38,390 nt of DNA from CAZQRW01 sp964596115 (GTDB lineage Bacteria > Hydrothermota > UBA3072 > B12-G15), in NCBI GenBank assembly GCA_964596115.1, contig CAZQRW010000011.1:1-38390 (forward strand). Reading direction: 5' to 3'. A program made the position numbers and the translations under genes. Below, piece after piece: positions 1 to 7,090 of this stretch. The notes below the pieces were generated by a model that did no database searches, was not told where the DNA came from, and was given only the letters and a program-made list of their open reading frames with translations. Within the stretch, counting starts at the first letter, position 1. Every line of letters begins with the position of its first letter.

Positions 1-109
1 CTATTCTTTTCATATATTTATAAAATACAGGTTCTCTTTGATTAGTCAAGTAACAATTTTATTCATGTCATTACTATTTTTTTCTTTTTGGTCTCCTGTA
101 TGGTAAGAC

Positions 110-275
110 AAGGTAGAAGAGAAGTAGAAGGAGGAGCAAGGTAGGGGTCGATATAGAACGAATAGCGAGGTAGAAGAGAAGTAGAAAGAGAAGCAAGGTA
201 GGAGAAGTATAGAAAGAATAGCGAGAAAAAGGGCAACAGGATATAGTAAAGGCGAACAAAAAAGAAGCAAGGTAA
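110..275 (+). repeat. Left 28-bp polypurine tandem array
   Basis: Four head-to-tail units occupy 110-137, 138-166 (29 bases), 167-194 and 195-222. Each starts (A/G)AGGTAG and ends in AGC, and the + strand is almost all purine. Two variants alternate: units ending in AAGC or GAGC, and units ending in AATAGC. This suggests a 56-bp higher-order unit. A non-repeat tail to about 275 (containing GGGCAACAGGAT and AGGCGAAC) recurs after the right array at 38259-38312. There are no unique spacers, so it is not CRISPR. Because 28 is not a multiple of 3, spurious Leu/Ser/Tyr/Phe-rich open frames appear on the - strand. Function unknown; probably a dispersed intergenic repeat family. Confidence 0.85.
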
Positions 276-307
276 AAAAAGTAGAAAATCAAAAAAGAAA
301 AATGAGC

Positions 308-332
308 CTATATAAATTGGCATTTTATATAG
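308..332. repeat. Perfect 9-bp inverted repeat downstream of nadA
   Basis: CTATATAAA at 308-316 and TTTATATAG at 324-332 are exact reverse complements separated by a 7-base loop. It lies about 65 bases beyond the nadA stop. The stem is pure A/T except for the closing pair, and no clear U-tract follows on the nadA strand, so a terminator role is possible but weak. It could equally belong to the neighbouring repeat element. Confidence 0.5.
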
Positions 333-398
333 TAAAAATATATGACATCTTGTATAGAAATAAAAGTAACAGTTTTATTCACAAAAGGCATTGATAAG

Positions 399-1301
399 CT
401 ATGAATACTTGAGCATTCTATCAAGAGCCCTTTTTGCCCTTATAATAGTATCCTCTGGCAATTCTATTTTATACTGTTCGTGTCTTAGTGCATTGAGCAC
501 TGATGTAAGATTTGTTTTCTTCATATTTACGCATACAGCTGTTTTTATCCTGTAAAATTCCTTGTCAGGATTTTCCTTTTTCAACCTATACGTTAAACCC
601 TCCTCTGTCCCTACAATAAATTCTTTTTTATCCAGTTCTTTTGCGGTTTTTACCATTCCATTTGTGCTTAGGACATAATCTGCTATATCAACTACCTCTG
701 GTGGTGCCTCAGGATGAACCATCAGGACTGCCTCAGGATATTCATTTTTCATTTTTTTTACTTCGTTTAAGGATATTCCAGGGTCATGGACAGGACAGTA
801 TCCCCACCAGAGGATAACCTCCTTTTTTGTATTAATTTTTACATAATGCCCGAGATTCTTATCGGGTAGAAATACTATTTTCCTTTCAGGAAGGCTATTT
901 ACTACCTTAACGGCGTTTGCTGATGTACAACATACATCTACCTCTGCTTTTACATCTGCATTTGTATTTACATAGGCAACAATAGCTGCATCAGGGTATT
1001 TTTTTCTTAAATCACGGACATCTTTGCTTGTAATCATTTCAGCCATTGGGCAGCCTGCGTCTTTTTCAGGAAGGAGAACTGTTTTTTGAGGGGAAAGTAT
1101 CTTTGCTGTTTCTGCCATAAATTGTACACCGCAGAATACGATAAGATTAATATCTGTAGCTTTCGCCTTCTTTGATAGGTCAAGTGAATCACCAACGAAG
1201 TCTGCAATGTCCTGAATATCGGGGATCTGATAATTATGAGCGAGGATAATTGCGTTTTTTTCTTTCTTAAGCTTATTTATCTCATCAACTATCTCATTCA
1301 T
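399..1301 (-). CDS. nadA: Quinolinate synthase NadA
   Basis: NadA condenses iminoaspartate (made by NadB) with dihydroxyacetone phosphate to give quinolinate, the first ring compound of de novo NAD synthesis. It is a cytosolic [4Fe-4S] enzyme. The protein is 300 residues, the normal length, and full from the start (ILAHNYQ near residue 19) to the end. The three cluster ligands are C84 (DAGCPMA), C169 (WGYCPVH) and C257. The last is usually followed by Pro (CPNMK); here it is CVNMKK. The ATG at 1301 has no Shine-Dalgarno sequence but follows a promoter immediately, so the message looks leaderless. It is transcribed alone, separate from nadB at 7075-8679; nadC is not in the window. Confidence 0.96.
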   Translation of the reverse strand: MNEIVDEINKLKKEKNAIILAHNYQIPDIQDIADFVGDSLDLSKKAKATDINLIVFCGVQFMAETAKILSPQKTVLLPEKDAGCPMAEMITSKDVRDLRKKYPDAAIVAYVNTNADVKAEVDVCCTSANAVKVVNSLPERKIVFLPDKNLGHYVKINTKKEVILWWGYCPVHDPGISLNEVKKMKNEYPEAVLMVHPEAPPEVVDIADYVLSTNGMVKTAKELDKKEFIVGTEEGLTYRLKKENPDKEFYRIKTAVCVNMKKTNLTSVLNALRHEQYKIELPEDTIIRAKRALDRMLKYS

Positions 1302-1335
1302 AGGCTAATTTTAAAATAATACTGCACAAAGTCAA
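1302..1335 (-). promoter_or_regulatory. Leaderless promoter of nadA
   Basis: On the - strand, TTGACT (1330-1335), a 16-base spacer and TAAAAT (1308-1313) are followed after 6 bases by the nadA ATG. The start codon therefore falls where transcription should begin. The same spacing recurs at six other genes in this window. Confidence 0.75.
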
Positions 1336-1398
1336 GGAGTTTTTTTAGGTTCTCATCCGTTTTAATTTCTTATTACAGGTTTGTACGTAATAATGCAG

Positions 1399-2037
1399 TC
1401 AATCACCTCTAATTGTCTTTCTCTCTGGTAATTTTATTATGATTTTCCTTCCAAATTTCTTCGAAAGAAGATCAGCAAATGATTGTAGTCTCCCTTCAAT
1501 TTCTGTTCTTGAAGGAAGGAGCTTCTCATTTTTGAAGAAAAAAACAGTCTCATTGTAGAGCATTTCTTCAAGTTCTTTTCTCAAGTCTGGGTTGCCCTTT
1601 ACCTTATCTGCAATCTTCATCAGTACTGATTTTTTTGTTATAAAACGTACAGAGGGAAGGTCAACAGCAAAATCTAAAACTTCAGACGCAGGCATATGAA
1701 TAATAATATTATTTTTTGTCACCTCAATAGAATCTTCAGTTAATTTGTTCAAATCTACACCATAGTATAATTTTACTTTAGCTATTAGATATCCTTCTTT
1801 TGTCCCAAGGAATGGATTAGATTCTTTTTTTTGTACTACAAGTTGAGTAACCAATCTGTTTGTAACAAGAAAAGAGAGATCCTCTGATCGAAGTATAGTA
1901 ATTAATGCTTTTTTCTCCACCTTTCTGTGTAATAGTCCTCTTACATAATCTCGTTTTAAGAATAATAGAATACCTGTTGCTACAATCAAAATTACTAATA
2001 TGGTTAATTTAATTCGGGTAACAAATCTTATTTTCAT
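1399..2037 (-). CDS. DUF4230 family membrane-anchored protein
   Basis: Function unknown. The start at 2037 gives 212 residues: its ATG overlaps the stop of the upstream permease gene as ATGA, and GGGA/GGAG purine runs lie just upstream. A longer frame begins at 2106 but would run inside the permease gene. An N-terminal membrane segment (TILVILIVATGILLFL) follows a short basic head, then a soluble domain of about 180 residues with a conserved-looking VKLYYGVDLNKL and a region like IIIHMPASEVLDFAVD, which matches the DUF4230 pattern (moderately confident). The soluble part should face the outside of the inner membrane. It is translationally coupled to the permease-EIIA gene, and the MscS channel heads the same operon. 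Confidence 0.7.
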   Translation of the reverse strand: MKIRFVTRIKLTILVILIVATGILLFLKRDYVRGLLHRKVEKKALITILRSEDLSFLVTNRLVTQLVVQKKESNPFLGTKEGYLIAKVKLYYGVDLNKLTEDSIEVTKNNIIIHMPASEVLDFAVDLPSVRFITKKSVLMKIADKVKGNPDLRKELEEMLYNETVFFFKNEKLLPSRTEIEGRLQSFADLLSKKFGRKIIIKLPERKTIRGD

Positions 2038-3881
2038 TTTTCCCTTGCTCTCCTTGAAAGAAGAAGAATACTTTTCAGCTCTTCTTTGCTTGTTGCACCT
2101 AACCATTTTGACTCAAAATTTTCTTCTTGAATGATTTGAGCAATTGCCATTAGTGCCTTTAAATGGAATTTTCTTTCATCGATAGATCCTGCAAGGACAA
2201 AGGCTGTATTAACTGCTTCTTGTTCATTTTCGAATAATATCCCCCATCTGCACCTTACCGGCATTATAAAAAAAACCTTTTCACCAGGAATTATAATGTG
2301 TGGTATTGCAAGTCCTGATTTTATCACAGTAGATGATGTTTTTTCCCTATTGATAAGCTCATTATATATTTCTTCCACTCCAACCCCTGCTTTCTTTGAA
2401 ATTTTCTGGGAGGCTATCTTGAAGAATTCTTTAAAGTCTATTGGGCCTTCAAGATCCAGGATCTCTGCACTCATTATCTCCTTATCAAATCTATCTTCAA
2501 TAATTTCCTCTCTCTCTCTCAAAATCTCCATCATTTCCTTTTCAAGGTCTTTTCCTGCTATTTCCTTTGCACCAGCCCTTTTTACTATATATGCAAAAAC
2601 AGAGGAACCTCGAGCCCTTTTCCTTGCAAAGATAAAATACCACACAACTCCAAGTAAAAAGAAACCACCAGTCAATAATATAGAGATTGTGCCCATTTCA
2701 ATAATGAGAAAAAGGTAGAGAAATACACTAAAAATTTGAATATATGGATAAAAGGGTGCCTTGAAGACAGGTTTATAGTAAGTTATTTTACTATGTCTCA
2801 TAATCATAAGTGCAATATTGACCATAATAAACAGAAGAATCATCATTGTAGAAGCCACTTTTACTAATTGCTCTAATCTGAGGAAGAGAATAGCAATCAT
2901 CATAAAGATGCCAGTAAACAGGACCGAAATCTGTGGTATTTTGTTCTTGGATATTTTCCCCAGGGGTTCAGGGATCAATCTATCCCTTGACATAGCAAAT
3001 GAAACACGCGATGCCGAAAGAATACCTGCATTTGCTGTAGTAATAAAAGCAAAGGCTGCAGCAAGGGAGAGAATAATCTCTGCGGGTAATCCTCCAAAGC
3101 TTTTAGCTACGAGGGAAAGAGGCATTAAAGTTTTCTGGAATTCGGCAGAGGGAAGAGCGCCTACTGTTACAGTAATAACGGAGAGATAGAGGATATAGAC
3201 AATTCCAAAGGCGAGAAACATACCGAGGGGGATGATCTTTCCGGGATTTTTTACCTCTTCTGCTACGCTGTCAATTTTTGTTACCCCACCATAAGAAATA
3301 AAAATCATACCTGTCACACCGAATATAACTCTCCAATTACTTATAAAGAAGGGTGAATAATGTTCTACCTGTGAAAATCTAACACCTCCAAGGATATAAA
3401 TACCGAGTATTACAATAAGGCTCATAACAAGTATAACCTGGAGTCGAATGGCGCCCTTAATAGAAGAAAGGTTAAGAAGCATAAATATAAATGCAAAACC
3501 TGCAGCTATGAATTTAACTTCTGTATATGGGACTGAAGGATTAAGAAGTTGAAAAAGTGCTCCTATTCCTACAAGGGCAAATGCACTCTTTAAAGAAAGG
3601 GCAAGCCAGTTTGCAAAGCCCGCGAAAACCCCGGCTATAGGACCCATAGATTTCATTATGTAGAAATATTCTCCACCTGCCTTGGGCATAGCTGTAGAGA
3701 GTTCAGCCTTTGTAAACATAGTGGGAATATACATAACGCCAGCTAAGATATAGGCTATTATGATTGCTGGTCCGACCTTTCCAAAAACAACAGCAGGTAG
3801 AATAAAAAGCCCAGAACTTATCATTGCACCTGCTGCAATAGAAAAAATCTCTATGAGTCCCAGTTGTTTTTTAAGAGCCAT
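2034..3881 (-). CDS. APC-family amino-acid permease fused to a PTS EIIA domain
   Basis: The first roughly 420 residues are a 12-helix amino-acid/polyamine/cation (APC) transporter, with the family opening IFSIAAGAMISSGLFILP and further signatures such as SYGGVTKIDSVAEEVKNP. A linker rich in Glu and Lys follows, then a C-terminal domain of about 145 residues resembling fructose/nitrogen-type EIIA. Its motif SGLAIPH carries the candidate phospho-acceptor His at about residue 528 of 615. I chose the ATG at 3881 because GGTGGAG lies upstream at good spacing; another start at 3914 would overlap the channel gene by 44 bases instead of 11. Transport may be gated by phosphorylation from HPr or another PTS protein (inference). 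Substrate unknown. HprK and RapZ lie nearby at 4985-6801. Confidence 0.88.
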   Translation of the reverse strand: MALKKQLGLIEIFSIAAGAMISSGLFILPAVVFGKVGPAIIIAYILAGVMYIPTMFTKAELSTAMPKAGGEYFYIMKSMGPIAGVFAGFANWLALSLKSAFALVGIGALFQLLNPSVPYTEVKFIAAGFAFIFMLLNLSSIKGAIRLQVILVMSLIVILGIYILGGVRFSQVEHYSPFFISNWRVIFGVTGMIFISYGGVTKIDSVAEEVKNPGKIIPLGMFLAFGIVYILYLSVITVTVGALPSAEFQKTLMPLSLVAKSFGGLPAEIILSLAAAFAFITTANAGILSASRVSFAMSRDRLIPEPLGKISKNKIPQISVLFTGIFMMIAILFLRLEQLVKVASTMMILLFIMVNIALMIMRHSKITYYKPVFKAPFYPYIQIFSVFLYLFLIIEMGTISILLTGGFFLLGVVWYFIFARKRARGSSVFAYIVKRAGAKEIAGKDLEKEMMEILREREEIIEDRFDKEIMSAEILDLEGPIDFKEFFKIASQKISKKAGVGVEEIYNELINREKTSSTVIKSGLAIPHIIIPGEKVFFIMPVRCRWGILFENEQEAVNTAFVLAGSIDERKFHLKALMAIAQIIQEENFESKWLGATSKEELKSILLLSRRAREK

Positions 3882-4806
3882 TTTTGACTCCACCAGTCCC
3901 AGGCTTCCCTTCAATTTTATTCATATAAAACCTCTCAGTTGGATAGGCAAGGTCAATATCATCCCTTTTCTTAAAAGCGGAGAGAATATCTTCCCAGATT
4001 GCCTCTTCTGTTATCCTTCTTTGTCTGGGTTGGCAGAGATATCTTATTGTCAGTCGCACGCCACTATCTACGACTTTTGTATAAACTATAGGAGTTAAAA
4101 CCTCATAGTAAATAAGGTATTTCTTTGCGGCTTTTTTTATTTCCTCTTCTGCCTTTTTTGTAAGTTTTGCACCATGTTTTCCACCTATTTTTTTTAAAAT
4201 TTTTTTTGCTTCTTTCCAGTTACTCTCAAAGGTTATGAGCACAGGGATCTCATTCCATATAAACTGAAATTCTCGGGTATAATTGATAATCTCTTCGGTA
4301 AAAATTCTACTATTGGGAATGTGTATGACCCTACCCGTACTTTGATCTGCGTCGACCCAGTTTCCAATCTCAATTATCGAAAATTTGAATGGTCTTATGT
4401 CAATAACATCACCACTGAATTTTCCAATTTGAATCCTGTCTCCCACATCAAATGGACGTCTTGTTATAAGAAATGCCCAGCCTGCAATATCTGTCACTAC
4501 ATCCTTTAATGCTATGGCAAGCCCAGCAGATATTAAACCCAAAAAGGTTACAAGGCTTTGAACGCCCTCTATCCAGATTCTCCCAATGATTATTAACCCA
4601 ATTGTTACAATAATATACTCTGTAAATTTTTTCCATCTATACTTTGTCTTGAGGTTCAATTTTGATTTTCTGATTATATATATAGGAATAAACCTGAGGA
4701 TTAGAAGAACAGCTATCGTTATGACCGTTAATATAAGTTTTGTTTTAACATCCGGTCCAAAATATATTGTAAGGTTTTTTAAATTCCCAAGGCTGTTTGT
4801 ATTCAT
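3871..4806 (-). CDS. MscS-family mechanosensitive channel
   Basis: Small-conductance mechanosensitive channel of the inner membrane, which releases solutes on osmotic down-shock. From the ATG at 4806 the protein is 311 residues, close to E. coli MscS. Helices lie near residues 23-45 and 65-85. The pore helix resembles TM3 (LVTFLGLISAGLAIALKDVVTDIAGW) and is followed by the beta-domain signature RRPFDVGDRIQIGKFSGDVIDI. The C-terminal part is charged and would form the cytoplasmic cage. A TTG 69 bases upstream would add 23 residues; I prefer the ATG because promoter boxes sit directly before it. It heads a three-gene operon with the permease-EIIA fusion and the DUF4230 protein, overlapping the permease gene by 11 bases. 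Confidence 0.9.
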   Translation of the reverse strand: MNTNSLGNLKNLTIYFGPDVKTKLILTVITIAVLLILRFIPIYIIRKSKLNLKTKYRWKKFTEYIIVTIGLIIIGRIWIEGVQSLVTFLGLISAGLAIALKDVVTDIAGWAFLITRRPFDVGDRIQIGKFSGDVIDIRPFKFSIIEIGNWVDADQSTGRVIHIPNSRIFTEEIINYTREFQFIWNEIPVLITFESNWKEAKKILKKIGGKHGAKLTKKAEEEIKKAAKKYLIYYEVLTPIVYTKVVDSGVRLTIRYLCQPRQRRITEEAIWEDILSAFKKRDDIDLAYPTERFYMNKIEGKPGTGGVKNGS

Positions 4807-4841
4807 AATTACTATTATCCATAAATTTATAGAGAGGTCAA
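4807..4841 (-). promoter_or_regulatory. Leaderless promoter of the mscS operon
   Basis: TTGACC (4836-4841), a 16-base spacer and GATAAT (4814-4819) on the - strand, then 7 bases to the ATG at 4806. There is no Shine-Dalgarno sequence in the short gap. Confidence 0.65.
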
Positions 4842-4984
4842 GCGAAAAATTATTTTTAGAGGATTTTCTCCTCAAAAAATATATTACAATTAATGTGAAC
4901 CAAAAGATGCTAAGAAACTATTCTATTAATGGCTATAGACTAAGTTTGATTTTTAGCAGGACTTTTTATGGAAAGGTAATATAG

Positions 4985-5821
4985 TTATTCTTTTCCGAGA
5001 TCTCTGTAAATAATTCTTACATCACTATATTTTCTCGAGAGAAATTCATAAATACTATCTGCAATTACAACAGAACGGTGTTTTCCACCTGTACAGCCGA
5101 ACCCTATGGTGAGATAAATTTTCCCCTCCTTCATATACTCGGGTAAAAGAAAATTAAAAAATTTATTCAGACTGGAAAGAAATTTTCTTGAGGAGGGGTT
5201 ACTTAATACATAATTTTTGACCTTCAGGTCTCGCCCTGTCAAAGGCTTTAATTCTTCGATAAAGTAAGGATTGGGCAAAAAACGTACGTCAAAGAGTAAA
5301 TCTGCATCTTCAGGCAGTCCATATTTGTAACCAAATGATACAATATTGATGAATAAGTTCTTCCTACTAACAAAAATCCTTGTAATTATTTTTTTCAATT
5401 GATGTACATTGAGAAAAGAAGTATCTATAATACGGGTTGCTTTTTCTCTAATGAGTTTTAATCGTTCTTTTTCTTCTTTAATCCCTACTTGAAGTGATCC
5501 AAGGGGGTGTTTTCTCCTTGTTTCTGAATATCTTCTTATAATAATCTCCTCAGAGGCTTCAAGGAAAAGGAACTCATAATCATCAACCATTTTTTTTATT
5601 TTTTTGAAGATACTTTCAAAATAGTCAAGAAATTCACCTTCTCTTATATCAATTACCACAGCTACTTTCCGGATGTTTTTCAAATCTTGTAGTATTTTTA
5701 AAAAATCAGGTATTAGGGGTAGTGGCATATTATCAGAACAGTAAAACCCTATGTCTTCAAGGGCATTTAATGCAGTACTCTTTCCAGCACCAGAAAGACC
5801 AGAAATAAAGATAACTTTCAC
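4985..5821 (-). CDS. rapZ: RNase adapter / nucleotide-binding protein RapZ (YvcJ family)
   Basis: RapZ proteins bind nucleotides through an N-terminal P-loop; in E. coli RapZ directs RNase E to the sRNA GlmZ and so controls glmS, while in other phyla the role is less clear. Here the P-loop GLSGAGKST is at residues 8-16, SDNMP follows near 30, and the C-terminal domain carries the family block GFGCTGGKHRSVVIAD. At 278 residues it is full length. The start is GTG at 5821, overlapping the hprK stop as GTGA. It is the last gene of the polX-murA-nadB-hpf-hprK-rapZ operon. glmS is present elsewhere in the window (20733-22559), but I see no GlmY/GlmZ-like RNA. Confidence 0.93.
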   Translation of the reverse strand: MKVIFISGLSGAGKSTALNALEDIGFYCSDNMPLPLIPDFLKILQDLKNIRKVAVVIDIREGEFLDYFESIFKKIKKMVDDYEFLFLEASEEIIIRRYSETRRKHPLGSLQVGIKEEKERLKLIREKATRIIDTSFLNVHQLKKIITRIFVSRKNLFINIVSFGYKYGLPEDADLLFDVRFLPNPYFIEELKPLTGRDLKVKNYVLSNPSSRKFLSSLNKFFNFLLPEYMKEGKIYLTIGFGCTGGKHRSVVIADSIYEFLSRKYSDVRIIYRDLGKE

Positions 5822-6801
5822 TCTTCGTCCTCTTCAAATTTTGCAACAATTTTTGCTTCTTTTTTTAAAATCTTTATTAACTCTATGTCTATTATTTTTG
5901 CTGGATCAAATCCATTGATCTTTAATATATGATTTAAAGCAACTAATTCTGATAGTGTGGAGAGATGCTTCCCTGCAACGAGAGGTATTTTCACCAAGGG
6001 TAATTCAATTCCAAGAATCTCGGATGATTGAGTTTCAAGACCTGTTCTTACATAATCTTTTTTCTCATCCCAGGGTACAAAATTGACGAGTACCTCAACT
6101 CTTTTGTGTAACCTGATGGCCTTTATCCCATACAGTAGCCCGATGTTAACAATACCAATTCCGCGTATCTCCATATTATGTCTTAAAATGTCAGATGGTG
6201 CAACCCCTTCACCAATAATAATATGCCCCCTCCTTTTGACTCTAACAAGGTCATCTGCAACTAACCGGTGTCCTCTAACAACCAGATCGAGAGCAGTCTC
6301 ACTTTTTCCAATTCCACTTTTACCGGTAAATAATAAACCAATCCCATAGACATCCACAAGTGTGCCATGTAAGACTTTGCTTGGAGCAAGTTTATCTTCT
6401 AAGTAAAAGTGCAGGGTTTTCTGGATTTCATGGGTTACTTCAGGGGAGGCAAAGAGGGGAATTTCATGCGTATTACATATTTCCTTCATTTTTTTAAATG
6501 GTTTGTATCCCCTGGCTATAATCATACAAGGGAAATCAAACGAAAAAAGGTTTTCTATCGCTTTGTTTCGTTCCTCCTTTGTTAGTTTTTTCAAAAAATT
6601 CATTTCTCTATTCCCTAAGATTTGTACGGAATTTTTAGGGAAGAACTCAGAATAACCTATAAGAACGAAGGCAGGTCTATTTATATAATCGTTTAGTATG
6701 TTTCTTTTCATGCCATTAAAACCTGCTACAAGGGAAAGAGAAAGTATTTCCTTGTTATCTTCAAACAGATCCTGTACAGTAATATAGTTTTTATTATCCA
6801 T
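5818..6801 (-). CDS. hprK: HPr kinase/phosphorylase HprK
   Basis: HprK phosphorylates and dephosphorylates HPr on its regulatory serine. The protein is 327 residues with the usual N-terminal domain and a C-terminal kinase domain: His145 (HGTLVDVYG), P-loop GKSGIGKS at 160-167, the acidic VADDLV near 181-186, and the family signature EIRGIGIVNI at 211-220. The C-terminal hydrolase-loop region (PLVAGKHLSTLSELVALNH) is also present. It overlaps hpf by 8 bases upstream and rapZ by 4 bases downstream. No HPr, EI or sugar EIIBC is in the window; the only PTS-type domain is the EIIA fused to the permease at 2034-3881. A regulatory rather than transport PTS is likely (inference). Confidence 0.96.
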   Translation of the reverse strand: MDNKNYITVQDLFEDNKEILSLSLVAGFNGMKRNILNDYINRPAFVLIGYSEFFPKNSVQILGNREMNFLKKLTKEERNKAIENLFSFDFPCMIIARGYKPFKKMKEICNTHEIPLFASPEVTHEIQKTLHFYLEDKLAPSKVLHGTLVDVYGIGLLFTGKSGIGKSETALDLVVRGHRLVADDLVRVKRRGHIIIGEGVAPSDILRHNMEIRGIGIVNIGLLYGIKAIRLHKRVEVLVNFVPWDEKKDYVRTGLETQSSEILGIELPLVKIPLVAGKHLSTLSELVALNHILKINGFDPAKIIDIELIKILKKEAKIVAKFEEDEE

Positions 6802-7090
6802 TATAAGATTTTATTTTATCATCAAGTCTTCTAAGCTGCGTCTCAATTTTTTTATATGCGGCGTTGAAAGCAATGTACGGATCATGATCTGATGCCCTTG
6901 CAGTAAGAATGTCTTTCTTTGTTTTAACCTGAATCTGCGCATTTCTCATATCCTTTCCATCCAATTCAACAAGTACGTCTATCCTCAAAATAAGGTTTGA
7001 GAACTTCTTCAGTCTGTTCATAGTCTTATCAATTCTTTTTTTAAGCTGTTTGGTAGGTTCGAAATGCCTGGTAGTTAAATTGTATTCCAT
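6794..7090 (-). CDS. hpf: Ribosome hibernation promoting factor, short form
   Basis: HPF/YfiA proteins bind the 30S decoding centre and idle ribosomes in slow growth. The 98-residue protein has only the N-terminal S30AE/HPF domain (RHFEPTKQLKKRIDKTMNRLKKF, then IQVKTKKDILTARASDHDPYIAF), so it is the short type without the dimerisation tail. The ATG at 7090 is preceded by a strong Shine-Dalgarno sequence (AGGGAGGAAGT). It overlaps the nadB end by 16 bases and hprK by 8. hpf next to hprK/rapZ resembles the rpoN-hpf-ptsN-rapZ neighbourhood of Proteobacteria. Confidence 0.93.
   Translation of the reverse strand: MEYNLTTRHFEPTKQLKKRIDKTMNRLKKFSNLILRIDVLVELDGKDMRNAQIQVKTKKDILTARASDHDPYIAFNAAYKKIETQLRRLDDKIKSYNG

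Larger units (their letters stand above)
48..381. repeat. Imperfect 18-bp direct repeats bracketing the left array
   Basis: The word AAGTAACARTTTTATTCA occurs at 48-65 (R=A) and again at 364-381 (R=G), in the same orientation, with one mismatch. The pair encloses the 28-bp repeat array and the inverted repeat, about 300 bases in all. This could be a border or target-site duplication of an inserted element, or a chance AT-rich similarity. No transposase lies between the copies. Confidence 0.4.

Noticed and set aside
110..258. CRISPR array
   Set aside because: Units are directly adjacent with no unique spacers, and no cas gene is in the window.
46..323. Long open frames in all three - strand frames through the left array
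   Set aside because: They follow from a stop-poor polypyrimidine strand of a 28-bp tandem repeat; the same frames appear at the right array, with low-complexity products and no ribosome-binding site.
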